A DNA stretch of 16,402 nucleotides, taken from NCBI GenBank assembly GCA_964646515.1, contig CAZYES010000020.1, positions 1-16,402 of the forward strand, read 5' to 3'. Positions 1-6,403 of this stretch are shown in pieces (within the stretch, counting starts at the first letter, position 1; the number at the start of each line of letters is the position of its first letter). Made by a program: the position numbers and the translations under genes. Under the pieces are notes generated by a model. It worked only from the letters and a program-made list of their open reading frames with translations. It searched no databases and was not told where the DNA came from. This DNA is from C7867-002 sp964646515 (GTDB lineage Bacteria; Patescibacteriota; Minisyncoccia; Phycocordibacterales; PALSA-1337).

Positions 1-1
1 A

Positions 2-145
2 AAATACGAAAACGGCGAGATTGTGCCCGATATTGCAAAAGAGTTCAGTATATCAGAAGACGGACTTACCTATTCATTTACACTAAAACCCGACGTCTAT
101 TTCCACGATGGTGTCAAACTGCTGACTGACCTGCGGATTCACTGA
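2..145 (+). pseudogene. fragment of ABC-transporter substrate-binding protein (SBP family 5)
   Basis: Frame 2 is open from the window edge for 47 codons to TGA at 143-145. It reads as an internal piece of an oligopeptide/dipeptide-type binding protein (OppA/DppA, SBP_bac_5): a PDIAKEF stretch, then EDGLTYSFTLKPDVYFHDGVK, the conserved 'D-G-L-T-Y-x-F-x-L-x-P-x-V-x-F-H-D-G' motif found near the N-terminal third of these lipoproteins. After the FHDGVK residues (about 100-118) the match ends, and LLTDLRIH followed by a stop replaces the expected T-x-D-D-V continuation. The gene is therefore cut on the left by the window edge and broken on the right. Its last ~35 bases are antisense to the end of the minus-strand exported protein. 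Family identification is by motif recall only; the break may be an assembly chimera or a true rearrangement. Confidence 0.6.
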
Positions 146-1072
146 AATGTTCGCTGTCGATTGAGTCGAACTGCTACTCGACATAGTACACTTCAAGGCT
201 ACTGTATTGCTTGAGTAACTCGTTAGTACTAGTTTTACCAATGTCACAGTGACATCGTTGGTGGCCAAGGTTGCATCAAGGCGAACTTTGGCGCAAACTG
301 CCGTCTCACCTCGCATCACGTTTGTAGTGTCGCTGGGCAGCAAGGACATGCTGAATCCGGGGGTGAGAATGCCGATTGTCCCGATGTTTTGAACAATCCC
401 ACACCTGCGGTTTAAAACCGTAAATGAATGGGCACCGTCCATGAGACTATATGATGTCGGCGGATACGCCGGAGCAGAGTTTGCGGGATATGGCAAAGTG
501 ATTGTCTGTGTACTAGAGACAGATCCCATCACCATATTTGTCATCAAGAATCCATATCCGGGCTTGTCGAGAGATGGAGCCTCGACGATGATGTCGTACA
601 CATCGTTAGTCTGAAACCCGGTCCACGACACACTAACATCACGAGTCTGGCCAGGTAGCCATTGGTTTGTATTTCCAATGCTGCCAGTAAACGAAGCAGG
701 TGCTGTGACGAACACGTAGTCGCTACTCGATTCAACAGTCGTTCCCGAATTGGTGCCGACGAGATGAACCTTATACTGGAATGCATCCGGCCCTGGGTAG
801 TTGGATGGGGTGTAGAACGTGAATATATTTGTGCCGGCTGGCAGTGTGACCTCGTACAGCGAATTGCCGCCGATGATCAAACTTCCGTTGGTGTCGTACC
901 AATCGAGGTACAAGTTGACGTGCAGACTATCGGAGTTCGTCCAGGTAAAGACATGAGTCCCATTCCCTGGCAGTTTTTCGCCGCCAAGGGGATAGAGGAG
1001 TTCGAGGCCGACAGCAGATACTAACAATTGGCCGCCGAGCAGGATACTGAACAAACAAGCTAGCTTTTTCAT
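83..1072 (-). CDS. exported beta-sandwich protein, C-terminus probably truncated
   Basis: A 329-aa protein with an N-terminal signal peptide (MKKLACLFSILLGG, hydrophobic to about residue 20, VSA before a likely cleavage site). Residues ~24-124 (YPLGGEKLPGNGTHVFTWT) and ~126-222 (GQTRDVSVSWTG) resemble tandem Kre9/KNH-type or Ig-like beta-sandwich modules of bacterial surface proteins. Residues ~245-326 (NVMRGETAVCAKVRLDAT, then NPQVSQQFDTIVEID) resemble a Ser/Thr-rich repeat seen in Patescibacteria surface or pilus-like proteins, which normally continues beyond this point. No lipobox or sortase motif is visible. The last ~10 residues are antisense to the solute-binding-protein fragment, so the natural end is probably lost. 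The start ATG (1070-1072) is set by an SD-like GAAAGGT about 9 nt upstream, inside a leader shared with the M23 gene at 2235-3428. Function unknown, probably cell-surface. Confidence 0.7.
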   Translation of the reverse strand: MKKLACLFSILLGGQLLVSAVGLELLYPLGGEKLPGNGTHVFTWTNSDSLHVNLYLDWYDTNGSLIIGGNSLYEVTLPAGTNIFTFYTPSNYPGPDAFQYKVHLVGTNSGTTVESSSDYVFVTAPASFTGSIGNTNQWLPGQTRDVSVSWTGFQTNDVYDIIVEAPSLDKPGYGFLMTNMVMGSVSSTQTITLPYPANSAPAYPPTSYSLMDGAHSFTVLNRRCGIVQNIGTIGILTPGFSMSLLPSDTTNVMRGETAVCAKVRLDATLATNDVTVTLVKLVLTSYSSNTVALKCTMSSSSSTQSTANISVNPQVSQQFDTIVEIDVGF

Positions 1073-1140
1073 CTATGATTACCTTTCTATTTATTGGTTT
1101 ATACTGTTCAAACTTTCTGGAGACACCTTAGCATAAGGCA
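1073..1140 (-). promoter_or_regulatory. shared leader, copy A (5' region of exported gene)
   Basis: The 55 bp directly upstream of the ATG (1073-1127) are identical to 3429-3483 upstream of the M23 gene, and the next 13 bp match at 10 positions. On the minus strand the leader ends with GAAAGGTAATCATAG before ATG, so the SD core AGAAAGGT lies at 1081-1088 (plus coordinates). A TATAAA and a TATGCT hexamer occur inside it, but I cannot place the -10 with certainty. Conservation ends sharply at both the start codon and position ~1140. Confidence 0.7.
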
Positions 1141-1172
1141 TGAAAAAATAAAAGAATCTGATAATATCGCAC

Positions 1173-1201
1173 TTAACAGAAATCAATTATTCTGATAGAG
1201 T
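1173..1201 (+). promoter_or_regulatory. promoter, extended -10, leaderless start at 1208
   Basis: TTAACA (1173-1178, 5/6 to the -35 consensus), 17-nt spacer, TGA then TAGAGT (1196-1201). Only 6 nt separate the -10 from ATG 1208, so transcription should begin at or next to the start codon. No SD is present. Confidence 0.55.
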
Positions 1202-1207
1202 TCAGCC

Positions 1208-2182
1208 ATGAATAAAAGACTTCTGTTGACCATGGTGGCGTTGTTGTTGATTCTATTGGTGGTTGTTGCAGTAACTCAAATTACAGCAAAATCGGGTCCA
1301 GTGACATCAATTACGGCAACAAGTACTGAAGTTCATAAGTTGCTCGGATATTATTCTACATACCAGATAGGTACAACAACATGTTCGGTATTTGTTGCAC
1401 CATCTGGAGATTCTCAATATATATGGGAAAATGGTCTAGGTATATATAATCAAGAGATTATTAACAAGATTAGTGCCATAAGTTTTGCGATGTTTAATGT
1501 AGATCTTAATGATCTATCAGGGGAACAGCAAAAAATACTTCTAAACTCTAGTAGTACGGATATCGGATATGTTTACTTGGATGTAAAAAGCGCAGGAAAA
1601 TATAGGACTGATAATGGGTTAGGCAATTCGTGCGAGAGCTATGTAAAAATGGTTTCTGTTATGCCAATGGTTTTGAGTCAGAGTGACGCAACATCTTCTG
1701 GTGCTTCTCAAGTAAATGAATCAGAATATGTCGGAACGATTTCTTCATCGACAGACGGACAAAATGTATATACGAATTATAAATATAAATTTCGGTTTGA
1801 ATATCCTCAAGGATGGTTTGTGGGTGATAATCATTTAGGATATGGTTCGTTTCAACTATTTAATTACGATGCGTCTACACCCGAGGGTGGCAAATCTCAA
1901 GGAAACAATAAATATGACAAGATAGAAGTGGGCATTGGAGAAAGTGAATATTATGGGACATCAGATATATATCCAGAAAAGAATCGGACGACAGAAAAGA
2001 TCCAAATTGCTGGACAAGCTGCGACTCGTCAACGCATGACTCTTCAGAGTGGACAGGAAATATTGGCTTATGCGATTCCGATCCAAAATCTTCCTGGGAG
2101 ATTCTTAACTATTGCAATATATGGCGATCCATCAAATTTCTCGGTGCTTGATCATATTGTGAGCACAATAAATTGGATATAA
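1208..2182 (+). CDS. membrane-anchored protein with C-terminal PsbP-like domain
   Basis: A 324-aa protein with a single N-terminal hydrophobic segment (residues ~4-24) that acts as signal anchor, leaving the rest outside. Residues 40-152 form an unrecognised domain with two cysteines (C59, C142) that could form a disulfide. A Ser/Thr-rich linker (~158-185) leads to a C-terminal domain beginning YTNYKYKFRFEYPQGW (~188-203) and ending at residue 324. This 'Y-x-F-x-x-x-Y-P-x-x-W' opening with a closing 'L-D-x-I-V-S-T-I' is the pattern of PsbP/MOG1-like domains common as lone exported domains in Patescibacteria. It is convergent with the M23 gene and faces a hairpin terminator region. Function unknown. 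The start is chosen for its position 6 nt after a good -10. Confidence 0.75.
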   Translation: MNKRLLLTMVALLLILLVVVAVTQITAKSGPVTSITATSTEVHKLLGYYSTYQIGTTTCSVFVAPSGDSQYIWENGLGIYNQEIINKISAISFAMFNVDLNDLSGEQQKILLNSSSTDIGYVYLDVKSAGKYRTDNGLGNSCESYVKMVSVMPMVLSQSDATSSGASQVNESEYVGTISSSTDGQNVYTNYKYKFRFEYPQGWFVGDNHLGYGSFQLFNYDASTPEGGKSQGNNKYDKIEVGIGESEYYGTSDIYPEKNRTTEKIQIAGQAATRQRMTLQSGQEILAYAIPIQNLPGRFLTIAIYGDPSNFSVLDHIVSTINWI

Positions 2183-2186
2183 AAAA

Positions 2187-2235
2187 GCAGGGATTCACTG
2201 GAATTCCCTGCACTGTGACGTCTTTGTGAGACGTC
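2187..2235 (-). terminator. terminator between convergent genes (hairpin pair)
   Basis: Two hairpins lie between the convergent stops. GCAGGGATTC/GAA(T)TCCCTGC spans 2187-2211 with loop ACTG. It is preceded by A6 at 2181-2186, which on the minus strand is a U-tract following the hairpin, the layout of an intrinsic terminator for the M23 gene. A second perfect hairpin, GACGTCT/AGACGTC at 2217-2235 with loop TTGTG, overlaps the M23 gene's stop codon (2235-2237). The pair may also block read-through from the plus-strand gene ending at 2182. Confidence 0.65.
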
Positions 2236-3428
2236 TATTGGACAGAGTTTGATGATGGATAAAACGCTGGATCGTACTGGTTCGGACTGAGGTCAGTTCG
2301 CCAAAGCGTATTGAGTTTAAACTCAGTCAAGGGCCAGCTCTCCATAGTTGTAAAGTTCAATTGAGCGGAATCAGATCCGTTAGGACCGGACGTGTTTTGG
2401 AAGTAGAAAGATACATGCAGGTGTGTACCGTAGGATTGGCCGGTATTTCCCATAATTCCAAGCAATTGTCCTTGGTGGACAACGTTACCTATTGTGACGG
2501 ACGGCGCGTATTTCAAGTGAAGATAAACGGTTTGGAAGCCTGTCTCTGGATTTCCATCGTAGTCGTGATCAATTTTGACGTGATTGCCGTTCGGACTATT
2601 TGGATCATTCGGCGGATAGTTATCCCCGATAACTTTTCCACCTGCTGCTGCGTAGATTGGTACATCGGTAGCCAATTGAGGAACTCCGCCGCTCAAAGGA
2701 ATCCAGTAAGGACTGAAATCCAATGAGTAGTAACCACGTCCGGTGTGGCTTGAGTCGGTAACAGGATTTCGGTCAAAGGTTTTTCCTCCACACTCCACAG
2801 TTAGCTTCCAGCCAACTCCTCCTGGAAGAGGCATTTTGAAGTCAGGGATTTCTTCATACCTGACTGCGATGAATGGTCGCTTGGTCACATCGTGATACCT
2901 TGTGGAAGCAAAGATGTTGAAACGGTTGTCATTGTGCTCCGGCAGTAAGCCAATTCCGTAGTTGTTGTATATGCCCATTAGCCAGTACCAATATTCACTG
3001 CTGATATCCATTGAATACCAGCCTGAATAGGACGGCGCTGGAACCTGGCCGAAGTAGTAGCCGGATATGTTCCAATGGTCAGTTGTAGAAAACTGCGACC
3101 ACGGATTGATCCAGAAGATCTTCTGCATCGTCGTCGGAGTTCCTCTCCAGTTGATTGAATACAGGTTGAGGCTGGCTCCATTGATGAGCGTCCTTCCTGG
3201 AACGGGGAATCGTATCGGCATCTTGATTAGGGATTCGTATATGTCACCCCAACCGCCAACCCAGAGTTGATCGCCGACGTTGCCGCCCATCTGGTAGTAG
3301 TTGCCGAAGAACTTGGATTGGGCGGTGGAATCGGTATCGATGTAGTAGATCTTTTCGAAGCCCATTGTGCTACGAACAGATATTAGGGCCACGATGGCCA
3401 ACACGAGCAGAGAACATTTTGTCTTCAT
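2235..3428 (-). CDS. exported M23 peptidase with N-terminal DNRLRE/CBM96-like domain
   Basis: A 397-aa protein with a signal peptide (hydrophobic residues ~6-22, cleavage likely near STMG/FEK). Residues ~25-193 (opening YYIDTDSTAQSKFFGNYY; closing FASTRYHDVTKRPFIAVRYEE) look like a DNRLRE/CBM96-type beta-sandwich, usually a wall- or carbohydrate-binding module. Residues ~200-345 form an M23 (LytM/lysostaphin) metallopeptidase. The zinc ligands are visible: H228 and D237 (HTGRGYYSLD) and H338 in HLH (336-338), with the second catalytic His in YLHL at H304. All key residues are present, so it should be an active endopeptidase. M23 enzymes cut peptide bridges in peptidoglycan, of self or of a neighbour. 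The leader and SD are shared with the exported protein at 83-1072, which suggests co-regulation. Confidence 0.85.
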   Translation of the reverse strand: MKTKCSLLVLAIVALISVRSTMGFEKIYYIDTDSTAQSKFFGNYYQMGGNVGDQLWVGGWGDIYESLIKMPIRFPVPGRTLINGASLNLYSINWRGTPTTMQKIFWINPWSQFSTTDHWNISGYYFGQVPAPSYSGWYSMDISSEYWYWLMGIYNNYGIGLLPEHNDNRFNIFASTRYHDVTKRPFIAVRYEEIPDFKMPLPGGVGWKLTVECGGKTFDRNPVTDSSHTGRGYYSLDFSPYWIPLSGGVPQLATDVPIYAAAGGKVIGDNYPPNDPNSPNGNHVKIDHDYDGNPETGFQTVYLHLKYAPSVTIGNVVHQGQLLGIMGNTGQSYGTHLHVSFYFQNTSGPNGSDSAQLNFTTMESWPLTEFKLNTLWRTDLSPNQYDPAFYPSSNSVQ

Positions 3429-3496
3429 CTATGATTACCTTTCTATTTATTGGTTTATACTGTTCAAACTTTCTGGAGACACCCTAACATAAAGCA
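3429..3496 (-). promoter_or_regulatory. shared leader, copy B (5' region of M23 gene)
   Basis: Second copy of the element at 1073-1140: 65 of 68 positions identical, including 55 consecutive bases next to the ATG. The SD core lies at 3437-3444 in plus coordinates. It provides the ribosome binding site and probably all or part of the promoter for the M23 gene. Confidence 0.7.
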
Positions 3497-3536
3497 GTTA
3501 AAAATAGAAGATTTCGCTGATTTCTATGAATAATTA

Positions 3537-3545
3537 TGCTATTAT
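3537..3545 (+). promoter_or_regulatory. extended -10, leaderless start at 3552
   Basis: TGC followed by TATTAT (3540-3545), then 6 nt to ATG 3552. A weak -35 (CTGATT, 3517-3522) is at 17-nt spacing. Fits the leaderless pattern seen at several genes in this window. Confidence 0.5.
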
Positions 3546-3551
3546 ATAGGT

Positions 3552-3947
3552 ATGGAAGGCTCACCAGAAAAAGGTCCCGAAAAGGTCATAACCAAGACGG
3601 AGGCCATCGCCGCTTATAAGAAATTTATTGACCGCGGTGCCACTAATCCTGATAGTCTAGATCTGACTGATCCAGAAGTTGACGCGGCTAACGGCTTATT
3701 TGAGCAGTGGATTGAACAGGAAGATGAAAAGGCTGAAGGAAATGAGAGTGCTGAACAAAGAACTAACTTTGAGAAGACGATGTTCTATGTCGATGCCGGT
3801 TTTACAGACCCAGTATATCTACAAGAAGTTCTAGGATGGTTAGCTGAAGATGCTACTAGTGTTGATAAACTGACTGATGATCCAGAGAAGACAAAACTGC
3901 GTAAAGATATAGCAGATGCCATACGGAAAATTCGAGGGATGATTTAA
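3552..3947 (+). CDS. small acidic hypothetical protein
   Basis: A 131-aa, strongly acidic, probably helical and cytoplasmic protein with no signal peptide or membrane segment. The N-terminal third (KTEAIAAYKKFIDRGATNPD) and the central YVDAGFTDPVYLQEVLGWL (residues ~78-96) look like short helical repeats. Acidic proteins with a 'DAGFTDP-x-YL' motif recur as hypotheticals in Patescibacteria as far as I recall, but I know no function. The promoter lies directly at the start codon and no SD is present. It ends before a hairpin at 3981-4003 shared with the convergent gene. Codon use and the clean promoter support a real gene. Confidence 0.65.
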   Translation: MEGSPEKGPEKVITKTEAIAAYKKFIDRGATNPDSLDLTDPEVDAANGLFEQWIEQEDEKAEGNESAEQRTNFEKTMFYVDAGFTDPVYLQEVLGWLAEDATSVDKLTDDPEKTKLRKDIADAIRKIRGMI

Positions 3948-3980
3948 ACCATTCGAGAATCATATTTTATAAAAAGAATT

Positions 3981-4003
3981 CCGGCGCTATCGCTAGTCGC
4001 CGG
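3981..4003 (-). terminator. hairpin terminator for the gene at 4053-4358
   Basis: CCGGCG-CTA / TAG-(T)-CGCCGG with loop TCGC gives a 9-bp stem with one bulge. On the minus strand it is followed by AATTCTTTTT (plus 3971-3980), a late U-tract, so it most likely terminates the leftward gene. It may also serve the plus-strand gene ending at 3947. Confidence 0.45.
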
Positions 4004-4052
4004 TGAAATCTTTAGTGGCTTGTGATGTTTCAAGGTGCCACATTTAACCCTG

Positions 4053-4358
4053 TTACAATTTGAGATCAAGCACCATTTCAAATGGTCGCGTGAACTCGTC
4101 TCTAGTCTTTGGGAGAGGCATAAGCCGCAGAACCTGAAACAACTCGATAATCTCACGGACCTCATCGATCTTCTCATACCGCAGGGGACTTTCCGTGAGA
4201 AGCTCGGCGATGATCTTGGTCACCATGTCTTCAAGCTGGGGTATGATGTTCTTCTTGACCTTGTCGACATTGGTAAAATGCGCCTCGTTCAGTTCGCATA
4301 TTGTGTTGTTGGCTAGCTTCTTTGCCTGTGTCCGTACGCCTTCAATGGTTGCATTCAT
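4053..4358 (-). CDS. small hypothetical helical protein, leaderless start
   Basis: The open frame extends upstream to 4442, but the start is placed at the internal ATG 4358-4356, giving 101 aa (MNATIEGVRTQAKK...). The reason is a strong extended promoter ending 8 nt before that ATG; the upstream extension would include the promoter itself. The protein is predicted all-helical and cytoplasmic, mixed-charge, with an amphipathic central region (HFTNVDKVKKNIIPQLEDM) and a C-terminal hydrophobic/acidic helix. No family recognised. Convergent with the acidic gene at 3552-3947. Confidence 0.55.
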   Translation of the reverse strand: MNATIEGVRTQAKKLANNTICELNEAHFTNVDKVKKNIIPQLEDMVTKIIAELLTESPLRYEKIDEVREIIELFQVLRLMPLPKTRDEFTRPFEMVLDLKL

Positions 4359-4366
4359 CTGACACA

Positions 4367-4395
4367 AGTATAGCACATTGGAACACGAAAGTCTA
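4367..4395 (-). promoter_or_regulatory. promoter of the gene at 4053-4358
   Basis: On the minus strand: TAGACT (plus 4390-4395; 4/6 to -35), 17-nt spacer ending in TGC, then TATACT (plus 4367-4372), then TGTGTCAG and ATG. An extended -10 with near-leaderless spacing; this sets the start codon chosen. Confidence 0.6.
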
Positions 4396-4520
4396 CTGGC
4401 GTCTATGGTCATCGAATATGGCTCAAAATAGGCACTAAACAATCATTGGTGTGTCGCATTTGTCGCATTTTGAGAAAGATGACTATTGACCCGGAGACAT
4501 CGGTTAGTGTACGATAAGGA

Positions 4521-4693
4521 TGCTAAAATACCCTTACAACGCCTTGACGGTGGGGTACCAATCCCGAAGACACCGCAATTGATCTGTACTTCGGTTTGCT
4601 ACGCAAACCCCAGGACCTTCGGCCGTCACAGCTTCGAAGAAGCGAAGGTGGCCTATGTTGTCTTGAATAATTCAAATACATATAGGACCTTTT
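4521..4693 (+). ncRNA. candidate structured RNA with its own promoter
   Basis: TGC-TAAAAT (4521-4529) is an extended -10, but unlike the others no ATG or GTG follows within 15 nt. Four hairpins then follow in a row: CGGTGGGG / CCC-(GAAGA)-CACCG (4548-4575); GGTTTGC-TAC-GCAAACC (4593-4609, perfect); CCTTCG...CGAAGG (4616-4648) enclosing GCTTC-GAA-GAAGC; and CCTAT...ATAGG (4652-4686) enclosing TTGAA-TAA-TTCAA, followed by TTTT at 4690-4693. This would give an RNA of roughly 160 nt ending in a weak intrinsic terminator. The competing reading is a 69-codon frame from TTG 4486 to 4695; its residues KIPLQRLDGGVPIPKTP faintly recall a dUTPase N-terminus, but nothing after that fits. I match no known RNA family. 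Confidence 0.3.
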
Positions 4694-4695
4694 GA

Positions 4696-4799
4696 TTTAA
4701 GAGAGACCTCGTTCACCCTTTTGCTTTGTTTGCATTTTGTATTTCTGTTGCCTATTTTTTGGGCTGTGGGCAGTTTATATTTTGTGATTAAATTGTTTT
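4696..4799 (+). promoter_or_regulatory. AT-rich spacer with extended -10 before the RhuM-like gene
   Basis: T-rich spacer of about 100 bp. TGA-TTAAAT (4785-4793; 4/6 to -10) lies 6 nt before ATG 4800, repeating the leaderless layout. No convincing -35 is seen. Confidence 0.3.
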
Positions 4800-5081
4800 A
4801 TGAAGGAAACGAAAAACATTATCTTATATGAATCCTCAGATGGCGCACTCAAATTAGAGGTACCTATTGATGGAGATACAGTCTGGCTCAATGCACAGCA
4901 AATGGGTGATCTTTTTGGTATTGATCGAAGTGGTATTGTTAAACATGTTCAAAATGTTATAGAAACCAATGAACTAAATGCAAAATCAACCTGTGCAAAA
5001 ATTGCACAGGTTGCAAAAGACGGTAAAAAGAGACTTATTGACCACTATAATTTGGAGAGGACATTTATGCGTACTTCGTAA
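4800..5081 (+). pseudogene. RhuM-family protein, 3'-truncated remnant
   Basis: The 93-aa product matches the N-terminus of the RhuM 'virulence protein' family: an opening NIILYESSDGALKLEVPIDG, then DTVWLNAQQMGDLFGIDRSG (residues ~26-45), VKHVQNVIETNEL, and a closing KKRLIDHYNLE at ~76-86. Family members normally continue with a D-V-I-I-S-V-G-Y-R-V-type segment and reach about 300 residues. Here the match stops right after HYNLE, and RTFMRTS plus a stop follows. I found no continuation in other frames before the neighbouring gene's end at 5119, so the 3' two thirds are missing, not frameshifted. RhuM genes often travel with restriction-modification or toxin loci and mobile DNA; here it is probably a dead accessory-gene remnant. 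The first ~85 codons are intact, so loss may be recent. Confidence 0.65.
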
Positions 5082-5118
5082 ACTAGTATGATTCAAGAGT
5101 TCATGTAGCGATGGACTT

Positions 5119-5532
5119 TTACCTCCACGCACCTATGATTGCTCCACCGATGACTAATGTTACCAGCAGGTCAACAGTTTCGATGAGTGCGAGTTTTATC
5201 GGCTGTTTCTTCCAGAGAATATCACTGACGGCTATAGGTATTATGAAACCGAGCCAAGCCAAGAACCCCACGAATGCTCCGTTGCTTGCAGTATCGATGC
5301 CGACGGCCTTGATAGCAAAACCAAGGACAACGAAGGAAATCAAAGTAACGATGAAATGAATGATATATGATCTCCAGACATTGTTTACCTTCATTTCACC
5401 CATATCCTTATCGTCGATCTTGATCAAGTTTGTCCAGTCTTTTCCAAAGAGGAAAGGTGAGTACCATAGAGTGCTAATGCCAAAACTGACTACTGAAGAG
5501 ATTAAAATAGGCCAAAAATTGATTGTATCCAT
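5119..5532 (-). CDS. DUF1761 family membrane protein
   Basis: A 137-aa protein with four predicted membrane helices (~8-24, ~56-76, ~84-104, ~113-134). The hallmark of DUF1761 is the first helix followed by LWYSPFLFGKDW (residues 22-33), then a polar loop before helix 2. Length is typical of the family. Members are small integral membrane proteins of unknown function found in many bacteria. It is divergent from the two-gene unit starting at 5598 and shares a 65-bp intergenic region with it. No SD and no certain -10 can be placed, although the region is AT-rich with TATTAA and TATACT elements. It ends 37 bp from the truncated RhuM gene. Confidence 0.85.
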   Translation of the reverse strand: MDTINFWPILISSVVSFGISTLWYSPFLFGKDWTNLIKIDDKDMGEMKVNNVWRSYIIHFIVTLISFVVLGFAIKAVGIDTASNGAFVGFLAWLGFIIPIAVSDILWKKQPIKLALIETVDLLVTLVIGGAIIGAWR

Positions 5533-5597
5533 GATAATATTGGTTAATGCTTATTAATACTAAAATGGTATCATAGTATACAGAAAAGGCGATACTA

Positions 5598-5792
5598 GTG
5601 GTTATTGAGATTATCCATAAAATTATCAACATGCTTCTCCCATTTATTTTCCTATTTTTATCTTTCTATTTATATTACGATAGTTCTGGAGGGCGGATTA
5701 TTCATCCGACCTTCAATATAGAACTATTGTGGTCAGCTTTTTTCGCCCTTATTGCTTTGGCACTTTTTTTGAGGATACGTAGATTCCAATGA
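5598..5792 (+). CDS. small two-TM hypothetical membrane protein
   Basis: 64 aa starting at GTG 5598, with an SD-like AAAAGG (5584-5589) 8 nt upstream. Two membrane helices (~10-27 and ~43-59) are separated by a short polar loop (YYDSSGGRIIHP), ending in the basic tail RIRRFQ. Its stop overlaps the start of the DUF192 gene by 4 bp (ATGA, 5789-5792), so the two are translationally coupled and likely work together or share expression. No family recognised. Confidence 0.6.
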   Translation: MVIEIIHKIINMLLPFIFLFLSFYLYYDSSGGRIIHPTFNIELLWSAFFALIALALFLRIRRFQ

Positions 5793-6289
5793 AGATAAAA
5801 CTTTTTTCTACCCACTTTTTAATAATTATTTTTAGCTTTGCGTTGTTGATCATTCTGGCAAACTTTTTGATATCTACGAAAGTTAGCACGCCAGATATGC
5901 CTATTATTAAGCAAGTTGCGAATTGGGAGAAGACGATTCCTCTAGTAACTGCCAATGGCGTTATCGATGCAACTATTGCCAGTACTTCAGAAGATTGGGA
6001 TCTCGGTCTAAGCGGTCTTAGGTCGATGGATATTGATAAGGGAATGATTTTTATTTTTCCTCACGCCGATTTTTACAGATTTTGGATGAAAGATATGTAT
6101 TTTCCTTTGGATATAGTTTGGATAGATTCAGACAAGAAGATAGTTGATGTTGATAGCAATGTTTCACCCGAATCTTATCCAAATATTTTTCTTCCGCCAG
6201 TCGCTGTCAGATATGTTCTCGAGTTGAATGCTGGGATGGCGGAGAAGTATGGCCTTGTCACTGGTACAAAAATAAATTTTGTGCTCTAA
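5789..6289 (+). CDS. DUF192 family exported protein
   Basis: 166 aa. An N-terminal signal anchor (residues ~9-28) is followed by a complete DUF192 domain (~50-166). Recognisable family blocks are GLSGLRSM (73-80, normally GLMxRxxL), MIFIFPHADFYRFWMKDMYF (86-105, the F-x-M-K-x-x-x-x-P-L-D core) and YVLELNAGMAEKYGLVTGT (142-160). DUF192 proteins are small extracytoplasmic beta-barrels of unknown function, widespread in Patescibacteria and archaea. Length and domain order are typical. Second gene of a two-gene unit with a 4-bp overlap. Confidence 0.9.
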   Translation: MKIKLFSTHFLIIIFSFALLIILANFLISTKVSTPDMPIIKQVANWEKTIPLVTANGVIDATIASTSEDWDLGLSGLRSMDIDKGMIFIFPHADFYRFWMKDMYFPLDIVWIDSDKKIVDVDSNVSPESYPNIFLPPVAVRYVLELNAGMAEKYGLVTGTKINFVL

Positions 6290-6293
6290 ATCG

Positions 6294-6302
6294 TTATCCA
6301 CA
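6294..6302 (+). promoter_or_regulatory. perfect DnaA-box sequence upstream of nrdJ
   Basis: TTATCCACA matches the consensus TTATNCACA exactly, 5 nt after the DUF192 stop and ~100 nt before nrdJ. The region to 6365 is very AT-rich. A single 9-mer can occur by chance. DnaA control of ribonucleotide reductase genes is known in E. coli (nrdAB), so it is a plausible regulator site here. Confidence 0.3.
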
Positions 6303-6403
6303 CTTTTTTTATTTGTTCTCACGGAGTACAATGGTTAAGTCAAATATTTTTTTGATTATTAAAAATTATTAGCATCTAAGTTCGCAGCCGCCTGCGTACA
6401 CAT

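Noticed and set aside
662..1024. Plus-strand 120-codon frame opposite the exported protein
   Set aside because: The minus-strand reading has a signal peptide, SD leader and domain-like structure; this frame has none.
4359..4442. Longer N-terminus of the minus-strand gene at 4053-4358
   Set aside because: The extension covers the -35 and -10 elements and has no ribosome binding site; the internal ATG fits the promoter.
6290..6403. Cobalamin riboswitch before nrdJ
   Set aside because: Only 114 bp, mostly AT-rich, and no B12-box-like GCCACTG or the expected multi-helix core.
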